This document shows, in pieces, positions 1 through 9,400 of a stretch of DNA of 64,000 bases. The translations under genes and the position numbers were made by a program. The stretch is from CAZCBX01 sp964497185 (GTDB lineage Bacteria > Bdellovibrionota_G > JALEGL01 > JAGRMV01). The notes beneath the pieces were generated by a model. The model did no database searches. It worked only from the letters and a program-made list of their open reading frames with translations, and had not been told where the DNA came from. The stretch lies in assembly GCA_964497185.1 (NCBI GenBank), contig CAZCBX010000014.1, positions 1 through 64,000 on the forward strand, in the 5' to 3' direction. How positions within the stretch are numbered: position 1 is the stretch's first letter; each line of letters begins with the position of its first letter.

Positions 1-153
1 GGCAAAGTGGTGCGACTGGACTTGTATGATGATCGTTTGCCCATTGTTGGTTTAATGTTTCACAATTTGGAGCAAGAATTTCAACACTGCATTGCAGGGT
101 ATATTTCAAAGACGCAACTGGCATCGTTTGATACTTCGCGCGAAGAAATTTAA
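1..153 (+). CDS. PilZ-domain protein, C-terminal end only (5' cut by window)
   Basis: The plus-strand frame from base 1 is open for 50 codons and ends at TAA 151-153. The residues include VGLMFHNL, then EFQHCIAGYI, which match the end of a PilZ domain: a glycine-containing strand followed by the last helix, of the form GlxFxxL...I..yI. PilZ domains bind cyclic di-GMP and control motility, secretion or polysaccharide output. The RxxxR and D/NxSxxG binding motifs would lie upstream of the window, so binding cannot be judged. Its stop codon overlaps that of gltX, which converges from the right; the two stops share the bases TTAA. Confidence 0.55.
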   Translation, partial: GKVVRLDLYDDRLPIVGLMFHNLEQEFQHCIAGYISKTQLASFDTSREEI

Positions 154-1559
154 TTGATCTGATCCATAAAGCTGCGCAGTCGCGCAAGTGTGCGCTCTTT
201 GCCCAAAATTTCGACCAGCTCGTAAATTCCCGGACTGTAAGGCGAACCGGCCAATGCTGTGCGCAAGGGCATGCCTAAAAATTTCATTTTAATGTCTTGC
301 TCGGCCATGACTTGCTTGACCATGATTTCAATGGTTTCATGATTGAGCACACCTTCATGTGCTTGCAAAGTTTCATAAAATTTTTCCAAATGGGCTTTGC
401 TTTCAGGTGTGGCCCACTGTTGGACCATTTGCTCGTCCCGCTCAATTTCATCATGGACATAAAACGAGGTCATTCGGGCCAGCTCGTCCAATGTTTTGGC
501 ACGGTCGCGCAGGCTGTCAATGGTTTTGCCCATGGCCTCGCTGTTTTTTCGCGCTTCAGGGATGTCTATAAATATTGAAATGGCTTTCACCACCTCTTCC
601 ACACTGGCAGTGCGAATGTAGTGCTGGTTGACCCACAAAAGTTTTTCTGGATTGAAGACGCCAGGCGCTTTGCCTACGGCATCGAAATCAAACTTTTCAA
701 TCATTTCTTCCATGGTAAAAATTTCTTGATCTTTGTGCGACCAGCCCAAACGGACCAAAAAATTTAACAATGCATGAGGAAAATACCCCATGTCTCGGTA
801 CATTTGCACGGCAGTGGCGCCATGCCTTTTGGAAAGACGCTGTTTGTCGGTGCCCAGAATCAAAGGCAAGTGCGCAAACTGTGGCACAGGAAAACCCATG
901 GCTTGGGCCAACAAAATTTGTTTGGGTGTGTTGTTTAAATGATCATCACCGCGAATCACGTGAGAAATTTCCATCAGCGCATCGTCGATCACCACCACCA
1001 AGTTATAGGTGGGCGTGCCGTCGGCACGGGCGATGACCAAATCTTCAATTTCTTGGTGTGCCACCGTCACCGGCCCTTTGACCAAATCCTGAATCACTGT
1101 TTGGCCCTCGGGCACAAAAAACCGAATGGTGTGGGGTTGATCCAACTTCTGATCCTTGAGCGCATAACATTGACGATCGTACATGGGCTTTTTGCCTTGT
1201 GCGCGCAAGTCTTCTCGCATGGTTTCTAGTCGTTCCGGCGTGCAATAACATCGATAAGCCAAGCCCGAATCCAGCAAGGTTTGTAGTTTTTCTTCATAAA
1301 GCGCATACCGCTGGGTTTGATAAAATGGGCCCTCATCCCACGTTAAGCCGAGCCACTGCATGCCCTCTAGTATTGCGTCTACGGCCTCTTGGGTGGATCT
1401 TGCGCGATCGGTGTCCTCGATTCTTAAAATAAAGCTGCCACCGTGTTTTTTGGCGTATAAATAGTTAAACAAGGCGGTGCGTGCGCCACCCACGTGCAGG
1501 AAACCGGTGGGGCTGGGCGCAAAACGAACACGGACAGGTCGGCTGGATGCTTGAGTCAT
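150..1559 (-). CDS. gltX: glutamate--tRNA ligase
   Basis: A class I aminoacyl-tRNA synthetase of 469 residues, the usual length, which charges tRNA(Glu) in the cytoplasm. The N-terminus carries the HIGH-type motif in FAPSPTGFLHVGGARTA (about residues 13-29). The KMSKS-type motif appears as DKQRLSKRHGA near residue 240. The C-terminal helical anticodon-binding domain is complete. Whether it also charges tRNA(Gln) in a GatCAB-dependent way cannot be told from the sequence. It is convergent with the PilZ gene, sharing stop-codon bases, and an AT-rich spacer lies upstream. Confidence 0.97.
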   Translation of the reverse strand: MTQASSRPVRVRFAPSPTGFLHVGGARTALFNYLYAKKHGGSFILRIEDTDRARSTQEAVDAILEGMQWLGLTWDEGPFYQTQRYALYEEKLQTLLDSGLAYRCYCTPERLETMREDLRAQGKKPMYDRQCYALKDQKLDQPHTIRFFVPEGQTVIQDLVKGPVTVAHQEIEDLVIARADGTPTYNLVVVIDDALMEISHVIRGDDHLNNTPKQILLAQAMGFPVPQFAHLPLILGTDKQRLSKRHGATAVQMYRDMGYFPHALLNFLVRLGWSHKDQEIFTMEEMIEKFDFDAVGKAPGVFNPEKLLWVNQHYIRTASVEEVVKAISIFIDIPEARKNSEAMGKTIDSLRDRAKTLDELARMTSFYVHDEIERDEQMVQQWATPESKAHLEKFYETLQAHEGVLNHETIEIMVKQVMAEQDIKMKFLGMPLRTALAGSPYSPGIYELVEILGKERTLARLRSFMDQIN

Positions 1560-1897
1560 GGAAACTTTCTTTCTATACTAATTAATAAGACGGCTTTCTC
1601 AAGCCTTTTGACAGGCTATGTATCTTTGTCTGACCAATTAAGCAACGTTTGCCAACCAAATTCAGACAAAATGGATCATATTTCATTTTAAATTGCATGT
1701 AATTTTCTATATATTTTAGTAACTTAGAATTTTATATTATTTTATATAAACTTTTGTAACTTTTTTTCGTTTTTCACTTGCATTGAAAACAAAATGCTGT
1801 ACTGTATTAAATATAGGGGTAATAAAAAATTACGTAATATTTAATAAATGTATAACTAGTTAAATATTATAGATTTTAGGCAAGAAAGGGCAATGAA
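1560..1897. promoter_or_regulatory. AT-rich spacer with divergent promoters for gltX and the secreted-protein gene
   Basis: These 338 bases hold no credible gene. From about 1690 to 1880 the strand is very AT-rich. A possible plus-strand promoter is TTGAAA at 1784-1789 and TAAATA at 1808-1813 (18-base spacing), about 85 bases before the next gene. The gltX promoter must lie in the left part, but no clear -35/-10 pair is visible there. Confidence 0.3.
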
Positions 1898-2506
1898 GTG
1901 GGCAAATGTCGAAACATTCTATCTTATACGTGCATGGCTTTGGCCCTAAGCATGATGACCCTACCCGCCCATGCATCGTTGGTGTATGAATTAAATACAG
2001 CTGAACTCACCCAGCAAGCCAAAGAAATCCGTATGGGGGAAGTCATTTCCACTTGGACCAGTCCGGATCCTCAAAATAAAATGATTTACACCTATGTAAA
2101 AATTCGTGTGGATCAAACCCTCAAAGGCGCCCAGGCCAATGAAATTTTAATTCGCCAGCCTGGAGGCACTTATGAGGATCCTGGAACCAAACAAACGTTT
2201 CGTCAACAAGTGCACGGCATGGACACCTTTGTCAAAGGCGAAAAAGCGGTATTTTTTATCGAGCACGCCAAAGACGGTGCGCCCTCGGTGATGTTTCAAG
2301 GCAAGCACACGATTCAAAAAGATGCTGAAACTGGCAAGACCATGACCCGTCATGTTTTTTCCAAAGACGTGCATTACGTCCAGCAAAATCACAAAAACGT
2401 TTCCAAAAACCACCGCTTGTATGCGCGCGAAAAACGCCAGTCTTTGCAGGAACTGGTAAGCGACATTCAAGCCGCTGTTGGAAAGGGGGCCGAGCAACAG
2501 CGATAG
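1898..2506 (+). CDS. secreted protein of unknown function
   Basis: A 202-residue protein with a clear Sec signal peptide: basic start MGKCRN, hydrophobic core, and cleavage after AHA near residue 26. The mature part reads as a beta-rich domain of about 110 residues (GEVISTWTSPDP, then IYTYVKIRVDQTLKG, then ILIRQPGG), followed by a charged helical tail. I do not recognise a named family. The start is GTG 1898, chosen because the ribosome site AAGAAAGGG (1882-1890) precedes it with normal spacing; the nearby ATG at 1893 is out of frame. The matrixin protease gene follows 126 bases downstream on the same strand, so the two may act together outside the cell. That link is inference from position only. 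Confidence 0.8.
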   Translation: MGKCRNILSYTCMALALSMMTLPAHASLVYELNTAELTQQAKEIRMGEVISTWTSPDPQNKMIYTYVKIRVDQTLKGAQANEILIRQPGGTYEDPGTKQTFRQQVHGMDTFVKGEKAVFFIEHAKDGAPSVMFQGKHTIQKDAETGKTMTRHVFSKDVHYVQQNHKNVSKNHRLYAREKRQSLQELVSDIQAAVGKGAEQQR

Positions 2507-2632
2507 ATCGAACTGAAATTTCCGTCCAGAACATCGGGGGTGAATGTAGAACGTTGGCGAGAAACCTCCTCGGGTGTCAGATGTTTTGGACAAGCGGACG
2601 CATGAAGATGCAAACCAAGACACTTTTACATT

Positions 2633-3808
2633 ATGACGAAGCAATACGGTACGTTGGTCAGCAACGCTTCAAGAAAAATCATCGCAGGGGTCATTCTATG
2701 CGTATCCACCCAGGCTTGGGGGTTCTCTTTGATCTCATACAAAGGCACACCCGCACGGTGGTCGCAGAGCAACAGCATTGCGATCGAAGTCGATCCTCGC
2801 TTTGATCCTTATTTGGATGAAAACGGATGTGACACCATCGGCAGCTGCATTGACACCATGAACATGGTCAAACGCGCCATCAACCAATGGAAAAACACAT
2901 CCAACGTAAACATCAACATTTCCAAAGTCACACCCACCCTCATCAACAGCACCCCTCATTATGATGGGAAGAATCAGATTAAAATGTTTAACAATGGGTG
3001 GAATGACCTTCCCTTCAATCCACCCTCGTCCGCCTTGGCAGTGACCATCTCTACGTATCAGGATCCGAACACCATTGTGGATGCCGATATTTTTATCAAT
3101 GCCGACACTTTCTCATGGGCGCATGTGGATTCCAATGAAGAAGGCAACCGGTACGATATTCAAAACGTACTCACCCACGAACTGGGCCACTTTTTTGGAT
3201 TGGATCATACCTCTGAAAATGCCACTGAAATCAACAGCACTTACTTTGATGCCACCATGTTTTTTGCATCCAAGCCAGGTGAAACCTTTCGACGTGATCT
3301 TCATGACCTCGATGTCTTAGGCATTCAACATTTGTACACCTCTCAAAATCTACCTGAGCCAGTAGTGGAAGAATTTACACCTGGCGACATCCATGTAGAA
3401 GCCCAAAACGCGACCATTGAAATCTTTGGCGATCAGTTTACCCCCACGGCTTCTGTGGTGGTGGTCAGAGAAACCGAACAAGGAGATTTAAACGCCCGCA
3501 TCATCGCGGTTGAAAGCGATCGCATCATCGCCAAAATCCCCGTCTCCTCATTAAAAACCGGCACCTATGACGTCGTGGTAAGCAACAGTTACGACAAGTT
3601 TGTCCGCCTAAACCAAGCCCTCAACATCAGTAACCAATATTTATTTGGCAGCTACGAAGAAGACAAAAAACTATTGGCCTCTCAAGGCTCAGGCTGCCAA
3701 TCCAACAGCAGCACCATGGCATTATTGATCTTGCTTGTACTCGGTGGGCTTTTCACCCAACGAAAAATCTCTCTCTCCACATCCTCTATCCAAAGCCTGC
3801 GTCCCTAA
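2633..3808 (+). CDS. secreted matrixin-type zinc metalloprotease with MYXO-CTERM-like tail
   Basis: A 391-residue exported protein. Residues 1-30 form a signal peptide. The catalytic domain covers about residues 40-235 and has the metzincin zinc motif HELGHFFGLDH (H182, E183, H186, H192) and a Met-turn methionine at M209. A beta-rich domain resembling IPT/TIG follows (about 245-335, VEAQNATIEIFGDQFTP to YDVVVSN). The C-terminus has Gly-Cys, then a hydrophobic stretch (ALLILLVLGGL), then basic residues. This is the layout of MYXO-CTERM anchors. Matrixins cleave extracellular or surface proteins; the substrate is unknown. No strong ribosome site precedes ATG 2633, so the start is less certain. 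The stop codon lies in the loop of a 12-bp hairpin. Confidence 0.88.
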   Translation: MTKQYGTLVSNASRKIIAGVILCVSTQAWGFSLISYKGTPARWSQSNSIAIEVDPRFDPYLDENGCDTIGSCIDTMNMVKRAINQWKNTSNVNINISKVTPTLINSTPHYDGKNQIKMFNNGWNDLPFNPPSSALAVTISTYQDPNTIVDADIFINADTFSWAHVDSNEEGNRYDIQNVLTHELGHFFGLDHTSENATEINSTYFDATMFFASKPGETFRRDLHDLDVLGIQHLYTSQNLPEPVVEEFTPGDIHVEAQNATIEIFGDQFTPTASVVVVRETEQGDLNARIIAVESDRIIAKIPVSSLKTGTYDVVVSNSYDKFVRLNQALNISNQYLFGSYEEDKKLLASQGSGCQSNSSTMALLILLVLGGLFTQRKISLSTSSIQSLRP

Positions 3809-3820
3809 AGGGACGCAGGC
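3795..3820 (+). terminator. hairpin overlapping the matrixin stop codon
   Basis: Perfect inverted repeat GCCTGCGTCCCT / AGGGACGCAGGC (12-bp arms, 2-base loop). The TAA stop of the protease gene falls at the loop. There is no T-tract, so this is either a Rho-independent-like end signal or a REP relative: its inner CGTCCC resembles the palindromes around the neighbouring RAYT. Confidence 0.5.
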
Positions 3821-3899
3821 CCCAACAAACCACACCACAATCCAAAAAAACCAAAATAAAAAACAAACAAAATCAAAACCTTAACCCAAAGCCACCCCC

Positions 3900-3934
3900 T
3901 CCGTCCCCAAAGGGACAGTCCCTTTGGGGACGGA
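3900..3934. repeat. REP-like palindrome, left of the RAYT gene
   Basis: Perfect palindrome with 17-bp arms around a central A. It begins TCCGTCCCCAAAGGGAC and ends in the reverse complement. It lies just beyond the stop codon of the RAYT transposase. The same sequence, with a central T and longer arms, recurs at 4723-4763, and a shortened form at 4614-4633. This is the layout expected of REP sequences next to their RAYT gene. Confidence 0.8.
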
Positions 3935-3966
3935 AGCTCGAAACACTGACAAGCAAAAAAACTAAG

Positions 3967-4545
3967 TTAGGATCCAGGAAACATTAAATAAGCCTCAAAC
4001 AATTCAAGATATTCCTTTTGTCTCTCGCTAGGAGTTCGGCCAAGCTGAAGGTACCACCGAGGAAATGTGATCCACTTGGTAAAAAAGTCTTCAACGCCAT
4101 AGGCATAATATCTGTGTGTAGAAAAAATATAATCTTCCGCTTTTTCAACCATGTTTGCTTTTAAGGGGTTTGCATGAATGTACAAACAACATCGCATCTC
4201 ATGCATGTCGGTTAAAAACTGAATGGTTTTGGGACGCCCGTCTGCAATCCGTCCACTGCGGCCATGTCTGCTGTTAAAATATTGACCATAAAGCATGTGA
4301 TGCGCACGCATAAAATTAGAGAAAACGCGGACGCTATCGATTTGGTAAATTTCATGCGCATGATTGTCCATTAAACAAAAGGCATGAAACTGGATACCAT
4401 CACCGTTGAGTTTCTCCCCCAAATAGCGTAAGTACTGCCGTTTCTCGTTGTGCTCCCAAAGTTTGTTTTCTCGATTGTGGCCTCGCCATATTTTGTGAAG
4501 GCTACATTGATCTTCAATTTGTATGTTTCGATTGAGTCTAGGCAT
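3967..4545 (-). CDS. REP-associated tyrosine transposase (RAYT, Y1/HUH family)
   Basis: A 192-residue protein of the IS200-like Y1 transposase family, REP-associated branch. The N-terminal signature WRGHNRENKLW (about 20-30) is typical. The metal-binding HUH motif is NHAH (H62, H64), and the catalytic tyrosine is probably Y122 in LYIHANP. Such proteins nick single-stranded REP hairpins and are thought to spread them. Here the gene is bracketed by REP-like palindromes at 3900-3934, 4614-4633 and 4723-4763, which supports the assignment. It is a single-copy domesticated-type gene, not a full insertion sequence: I see no terminal repeats or target duplication. No good ribosome site precedes ATG 4545. 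Confidence 0.87.
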   Translation of the reverse strand: MPRLNRNIQIEDQCSLHKIWRGHNRENKLWEHNEKRQYLRYLGEKLNGDGIQFHAFCLMDNHAHEIYQIDSVRVFSNFMRAHHMLYGQYFNSRHGRSGRIADGRPKTIQFLTDMHEMRCCLYIHANPLKANMVEKAEDYIFSTHRYYAYGVEDFFTKWITFPRWYLQLGRTPSERQKEYLELFEAYLMFPGS

Positions 4546-4613
4546 GGCAAAGACAAAGCAGGATTCATGCCAATGAAAGAAATAGACTAAAAATAAAAAA
4601 GTGTGTCAAACCC

Positions 4614-4633
4614 TCCGTCCCCAAGGGGACGGA
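4614..4633. repeat. REP-like palindrome, short form, right of the RAYT gene
   Basis: TCCGTCCCC-AA-GGGGACGGA, 9-bp arms. It lacks the inner AGGGAC/GTCCCT part of the full-length palindromes but keeps the outer arms exactly, as if the central part had been deleted. Confidence 0.75.
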
Positions 4634-4722
4634 AGGTAGATGCGCTGAATGGAAGCTAAATTGAGTTAGATTTTTTTATGCTTTGAAAATAGATACTTGA
4701 AGACATGATTCAGAATCGCAGG

Positions 4723-4763
4723 CCCTCCGTCCCCAAAGGGACTGTCCCTTTGGGGACGGAGGG
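4723..4763. repeat. REP-like palindrome, longest copy, next to redoxin stop codon
   Basis: Perfect palindrome with 20-bp arms about a central T at 4743; the outer end is CCCTCCGTCCCC. It touches the stop codon of the redoxin gene (4764-4766), so it could also end that transcript. The core is identical to the palindrome at 3900-3934 except for the central base. Confidence 0.82.
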
Positions 4764-5318
4764 TTATTTCCATTTAATACTGCATCCCATTGATGGTGTT
4801 TGGTTGGGTGGCACAGGTTTGTTTTTTAAAATGGCTTCCAGCGCTTGTCGGAGATCTTTTGCATCGTTGGGTTTTTGATTGCCTGGACGGCTTGCGTCGA
4901 GCTGGCCTCGGTATACCAATGATAAACGGGCATCAAAAATAAAAAAATCAGGCGTGCATGTGGCTTGAAATGCTTTGGCTACACTTTGATCGGCATCATA
5001 CAATACCGGAAATTGCCAATCCCAATGACGCGCCAAAGCTGCCATGGCGTCTGGAGAATCATCGGGATAGGCCTGAGCATCGTTGCTTGAAATCATGGCA
5101 AAGCGGACACCTTGTGGCAAATAATTCTGCGTGAGCGCTGTAAAACCAGGCAACACATGCTGAACATAGGGGCAGTGATTGGAAACAAAAACTATAACCA
5201 ACGCTTGCGTACCCGCCAAATCATGCAAATCAATCCACTGATGATGCCGGACTTCTTGCAGAAAAAAATCGGGAGCCATGGTTCCTAGAGGCACCATGGA
5301 GGATGGGGTTAGGGCCAT
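4764..5318 (-). CDS. thioredoxin-fold peroxiredoxin-like protein (AhpC/TSA superfamily)
   Basis: A 184-residue cytoplasmic protein with the sequence of the single-cysteine PRX-like group. SNHCPYV (about 47-53) carries the only N-terminal active-site cysteine, with no CxxC partner. Further motifs are FAMISSNDA, the cis-Pro segment TCTPDFFIFD, YRGQLDASRPGN, and the characteristic end MGCSIKWK. The family is presumed to reduce peroxides or thiols, but its substrate is not established. It stands alone between the REP palindromes and the lipoprotein operon, whose last gene ends 36 bases upstream on the same strand, so read-through transcription is possible. Confidence 0.85.
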   Translation of the reverse strand: MALTPSSMVPLGTMAPDFFLQEVRHHQWIDLHDLAGTQALVIVFVSNHCPYVQHVLPGFTALTQNYLPQGVRFAMISSNDAQAYPDDSPDAMAALARHWDWQFPVLYDADQSVAKAFQATCTPDFFIFDARLSLVYRGQLDASRPGNQKPNDAKDLRQALEAILKNKPVPPNQTPSMGCSIKWK

Positions 5319-5354
5319 CTTGAAACGATAGAGACTTTGCCTAAAAATACAAGT

Positions 5355-6398
5355 CTAATAGTCTAAGGGCGGATCTTCTTGGATTCCGTGCAGAAAAATG
5401 TAGTAGAAAAACTCATTCCAAAGTGTGCTTAGGTTACACTCTTGGTCCACACGACTAAAGATAACGCCTGTATCCCTGATGTACGTGTAATTATCGTTGT
5501 GTATGTAATCAGAAGCTTGTGAAAAAATATCATAGGTATCTGGAAACAGTTGTGCAATTTTTTGAATGCCATCATCTTGCGCTGCAATGTCCTTGTTGAC
5601 TTCATACTCCTCATCAAAAAACATGCTACAAATGCCTGTATCGTTGAACTTTTCAGAAAGCTCTTCTATATGCGCGTAAAACGCATCCACTAAATTTTTA
5701 CCTTTGGCATAAGGCATGCCTTGATCTTTATAACTGTCGCTGATGTTGGCTATGCCGGAGGGCAAAAAATAAATTTCTTTTTGTTCAGGCTTGGTAACAA
5801 TCACTTGATGCATGGGCACAACATCGCCGCGTCTAGATGGCTGTTTTAAAAACAAAGATACTTGTAGATCTTGTGTGACTTCCATAAAACGATCGGCCCA
5901 CTCCTGTTTTACAAAATCAATTCCAAAAGCTTTAACGGTGATCATTTTGTTATTCTTTTGAATCTCTTGATAAAACCAAACGACCGGACCTTCAGCTTCC
6001 ACAAAAGCTGTGGGGCGGGCCACCACCGATGGGTTGTCTGTTACAAACTCCGCCAGCGAACTAAAATCAGTAATATCTCTGTATCCAATCCCTGCACTGT
6101 ATTGTCCAGAACGAGTTGAAAGGTAGGTATGATCCGTTTGATAAATGAAAGATTGAAAATTACCTTCCATCGTCAAGCCGGAACCTGCAGATGGCTGACT
6201 GGATTGGGTACGATTTTCACGGGTTCTTGTTGTGTTATTGTTTTCCCGTCTTTCTACGGCTGGTTGGTTGGCTGCAGGCTCAGATGGCGCGACGATTAAA
6301 TCGGTTTGATCTTCCGTGCCGCCTTCAACATCAAACTGTGCCCACGAAACACTGCAAAGCGTCATGTATGCAATCAATGTCCATATATATTGTTTCAC
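5355..6398 (-). CDS. exported protein of unknown function, last gene of lipoprotein operon
   Basis: A 347-residue protein with a signal peptide ending near SWAQ (about residue 21), then a Pro/Asn/Thr-rich linker, then a globular domain. I chose GTG 6398 because AGGAGT lies 6 bases upstream (6405-6410); the longer frame would begin inside the preceding gene. The C-terminal part (KIAQLFPDTYDI ... STLWNEFFYYIFLHG) resembles the end of the 326-residue protein three genes up in order (KIAQVMPEAAKL ... ATWNEYLKFAFIKG), suggesting distant paralogy. Function unknown. Its ribosome site overlaps the stop codon of the 1719-residue lipoprotein gene, so the two are co-translated. Confidence 0.8.
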   Translation of the reverse strand: MKQYIWTLIAYMTLCSVSWAQFDVEGGTEDQTDLIVAPSEPAANQPAVERRENNNTTRTRENRTQSSQPSAGSGLTMEGNFQSFIYQTDHTYLSTRSGQYSAGIGYRDITDFSSLAEFVTDNPSVVARPTAFVEAEGPVVWFYQEIQKNNKMITVKAFGIDFVKQEWADRFMEVTQDLQVSLFLKQPSRRGDVVPMHQVIVTKPEQKEIYFLPSGIANISDSYKDQGMPYAKGKNLVDAFYAHIEELSEKFNDTGICSMFFDEEYEVNKDIAAQDDGIQKIAQLFPDTYDIFSQASDYIHNDNYTYIRDTGVIFSRVDQECNLSTLWNEFFYYIFLHGIQEDPPLDY

Positions 6399-6408
6399 TA
6401 TCTTACTC

Positions 6409-9400
6409 CTATGGGTTCTCGTTGAGTTGTTCAATTGCAAACACAATGCTGATATCAAATTGTGGTGCATCCGTGGTTGTCAATGGGAGCGATCCAAGCG
6501 AAATGCGTCCCGCTGCATCCAAGTATTGCGATACAAGATACAAATACTCTGGGTTTTGGTTGTTCATGCCTGAATTTTTCACCAAAAGCATGGGTATTTC
6601 TTTTTTCAAGAAATTATCGCTTACATGATCTTTCAAATAGTGCTTCAGTGTATAGACCAAGTAATCGATGCCCGTATTGTGAAATAGTCCATTTAAGTCT
6701 TGCTCTACTTTTTGAGAAAAAGCCTGGGGACTGGCACCGCTTTGAAGCATGTTGATGGCATTTTGAGAAATTGCAGGCAGCTTTAATTCAACCACTTGGG
6801 AAGCACCACCTGGATATGAATAGCGACTGGTCGCATATTCTACATTCGGGTTAAGTGTATCAGCGTAAGCTCGAAGGATATCCTGCAAAATCGGTTTGTA
6901 ATCAGTGACATCTTTCCACTGCTTACCTTGAAGTTTTTGGGCAATGATCAGATCAATTTTTTCATACATTTTCAACCCTTGCATGTCTCCATTGAGTTTG
7001 GCTTTTTCCACCAGCTGTTGTGCAGCAAATTGTGCATCGAGCGCTTTTTTGACTTCGGTTTGCACGTCTTCTTTGGTGAAGTTGGGCGTGTCTGCTGGTT
7101 GAGCGGAGCGTTGGGCTATGGTTTGGTCCAAAGCGCTGCCCAAGATGTCCAAGGCTTTGAGTAGGGCTTGATCTTGGCCTGAAAGCGCTGGTTGTTCGGG
7201 TTCTGTGTAGACCTCTTCGCCATTGGCGACGTCTTGATGTTTTTCAATGACTTCGGCTGCATTGCCCACTGTTTCCAAAGGCATGCCTTCGGGGGTGATG
7301 GGGGCTAGCTCTTCTTTGAGCGCGTCACTTAACGGCGCTTGTTTTTCTTGATCCGTTAATTGTTCGGGCTCAATCTCACCTGCAGCCACCGCGGCCAAGG
7401 TTTCGTTTTGCACGGCTTCTTTTTGTGCATCTTCTGTAGAAATTTCTTCAATGTCCTCAACGGTGGTCTCTAGTGCGGCCAGTTCTTCTTGGGCTTTTTT
7501 GGCGGCATCTGGATCCTCTTGGGCGTTTTTCTCTGTGGCTTTGGCTGTTTTTTGTTTGTCACGAATTAACGCGACCGCATCGCCGACGGTTTCTAGCTCT
7601 TGATCTTGCGCGGCATGTGCTTGCAAGTCTTCTTTGATTTCTGAATCCAGCGGCTCGTTGAGCATGTCACCTTCCAATAGTTTGATTGGTTTTTTGCCAT
7701 CCACAACGCTTTGCAAATACTCTTTTTGCTCGCTTCGGTTTTCACGTACGGGAAGATCTTGTTTGTGCTCTTGAAGCGCTTGGCCAACTTTTTCTTGCGC
7801 ATCCACGGCCAGCTCACGTTGGTCGTTGGTTGCGTTTTGTGCCTGCTGCTGTTTGCGCTCTTGAATCAATTTTTCTGCATCACCCAAGGTTTCGACGTTT
7901 CGTTCACCTGGTTGGGGATTGAGTGCTTCGGCCACGCTGGGAGCAATGGGGTCATTGGCGCGCTCGGGATCCAATGGTTGACCATTGATCATGTTTTCCA
8001 AATCTTGCACTTGCGCCTTGGTTTCTTTGGCTTCATCCAACTCCGGATCAATGCCTGCATCTTTTTGGGCTTGCGTGGGCAGTCCGTCCACCAAGGTTTT
8101 GGCATCGTCCAAGGTTTCAAGTTCTTGTCCTTCGGTTGCAAATGGGGCCAGAATGCGTTTGTCTTCTTCTTTCAACGGCGCACTGCCTTCCCATGTGGAT
8201 GCATCCGCCACGCTGGGATCTTCCAAGTATTTGGAAAGTTGCTCTATGGCAGTGGGCGCTGGATCAGCGGTGGCATCCGATGCAGCTGAAGCCGATTGCG
8301 CCAAGCTTGGGTCTATGTCGTTTGCAGCTGGTTTGGATGCAAGATCACGGTATTGTTGATCCAAGCTTTGATCCGCACGTGTTTGTAGCTGCGCTTTTTT
8401 GGCTGGATCGGAAAGATAAGATGCATCAAGTTTAGCCACTTTGTCTTGAAGCGGTGCTTGGGCTTTTTCAAAAGCTTGTTTGGCTTGTTCACGTTGAACT
8501 ATGTCACCAAAAGTGCCCATTGCATAGTGATCTTGTACCGCAGCATCCATTTGTGCTTCGTACAACTCGCCGCGCGCGTCTTCTACTTTTTGTTGCTCGG
8601 CATTGTATGCGGCTTTTTGGGCTGGCGTCCAACCATCGATGATTGCAGGCCAGTCGGTGGCTTTGTCTGGACTCAAACCGTAAGCTTGATTGATTTCTTC
8701 TTGTTGCGCGTCCAAATAATCGTCCACGCTTTGGCCGGGTGACAAGGGCGCATCAAAATCTTCAACGATGGCTTGACGCTCTGCTTGCGTAATGCCATCT
8801 GGATTGAGCGCACGGGCCTGTTCCAATTTTTCAGACCACTGTTGGGCCGCATATTCACGTTGATCGCGCGAAGGTAGAGCCGCAATGCGCTGGTGCGCGG
8901 CTTCAATGATGCCCGGCGAGATTTGTGCTGGATCCAGGCCGGCAATTTGATCGGTGAGTTGTTTGGCTTCGGGTTGATCGTGAAAAAGGATGTCGCGTTC
9001 CACTGCATCACGCTGGGCTTGAAACAATGGTTTTTGCGCTTCTGAGCAGTTGCCTTCACAACGCGCATCGATGCCTTCGAGCATACCCAAGTATTCTTGT
9101 TTTTTTAACGCCACTTCATGAGGAAGCGCAGTGGGCGCCTGGTGATCGTAGTAACTGGTCACCGCTTCTTGCAAGTTGGATAAATCATCCATGATGCCTT
9201 GATCGGCTGCTGTGGCATTGTCAGCCAACAGCTTTTTCGCAGGCGTAGCTGCCTGGTCGATGTGGGTCGGCCCATCTTTGGCTGCTTCATCTGTGACTTG
9301 GTTTTCTGCTTCTACATTTGAAACCGTTGGTGTGGTGATGGGTTTGGCCAGCTCGGCTTCCATCTCCTCCCACTGCTCTTGCGTGTCCTGCTCCGCTTGC

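Noticed and set aside
297..578. Plus-strand open frames over gltX and similar antisense frames over other long genes
   Set aside because: They mirror strongly conserved genes, have no ribosome sites and no family features.
2554..2805. 83-residue open frame overlapping the matrixin start
   Set aside because: It is out of frame with the clear protease gene, with no signal or motif of its own.
3900..4763. CRISPR-like or insertion-sequence ends from repeated palindromes
   Set aside because: Copies are not evenly spaced and lack spacers. The gene between them is a RAYT, which explains them better; no target duplication is visible.
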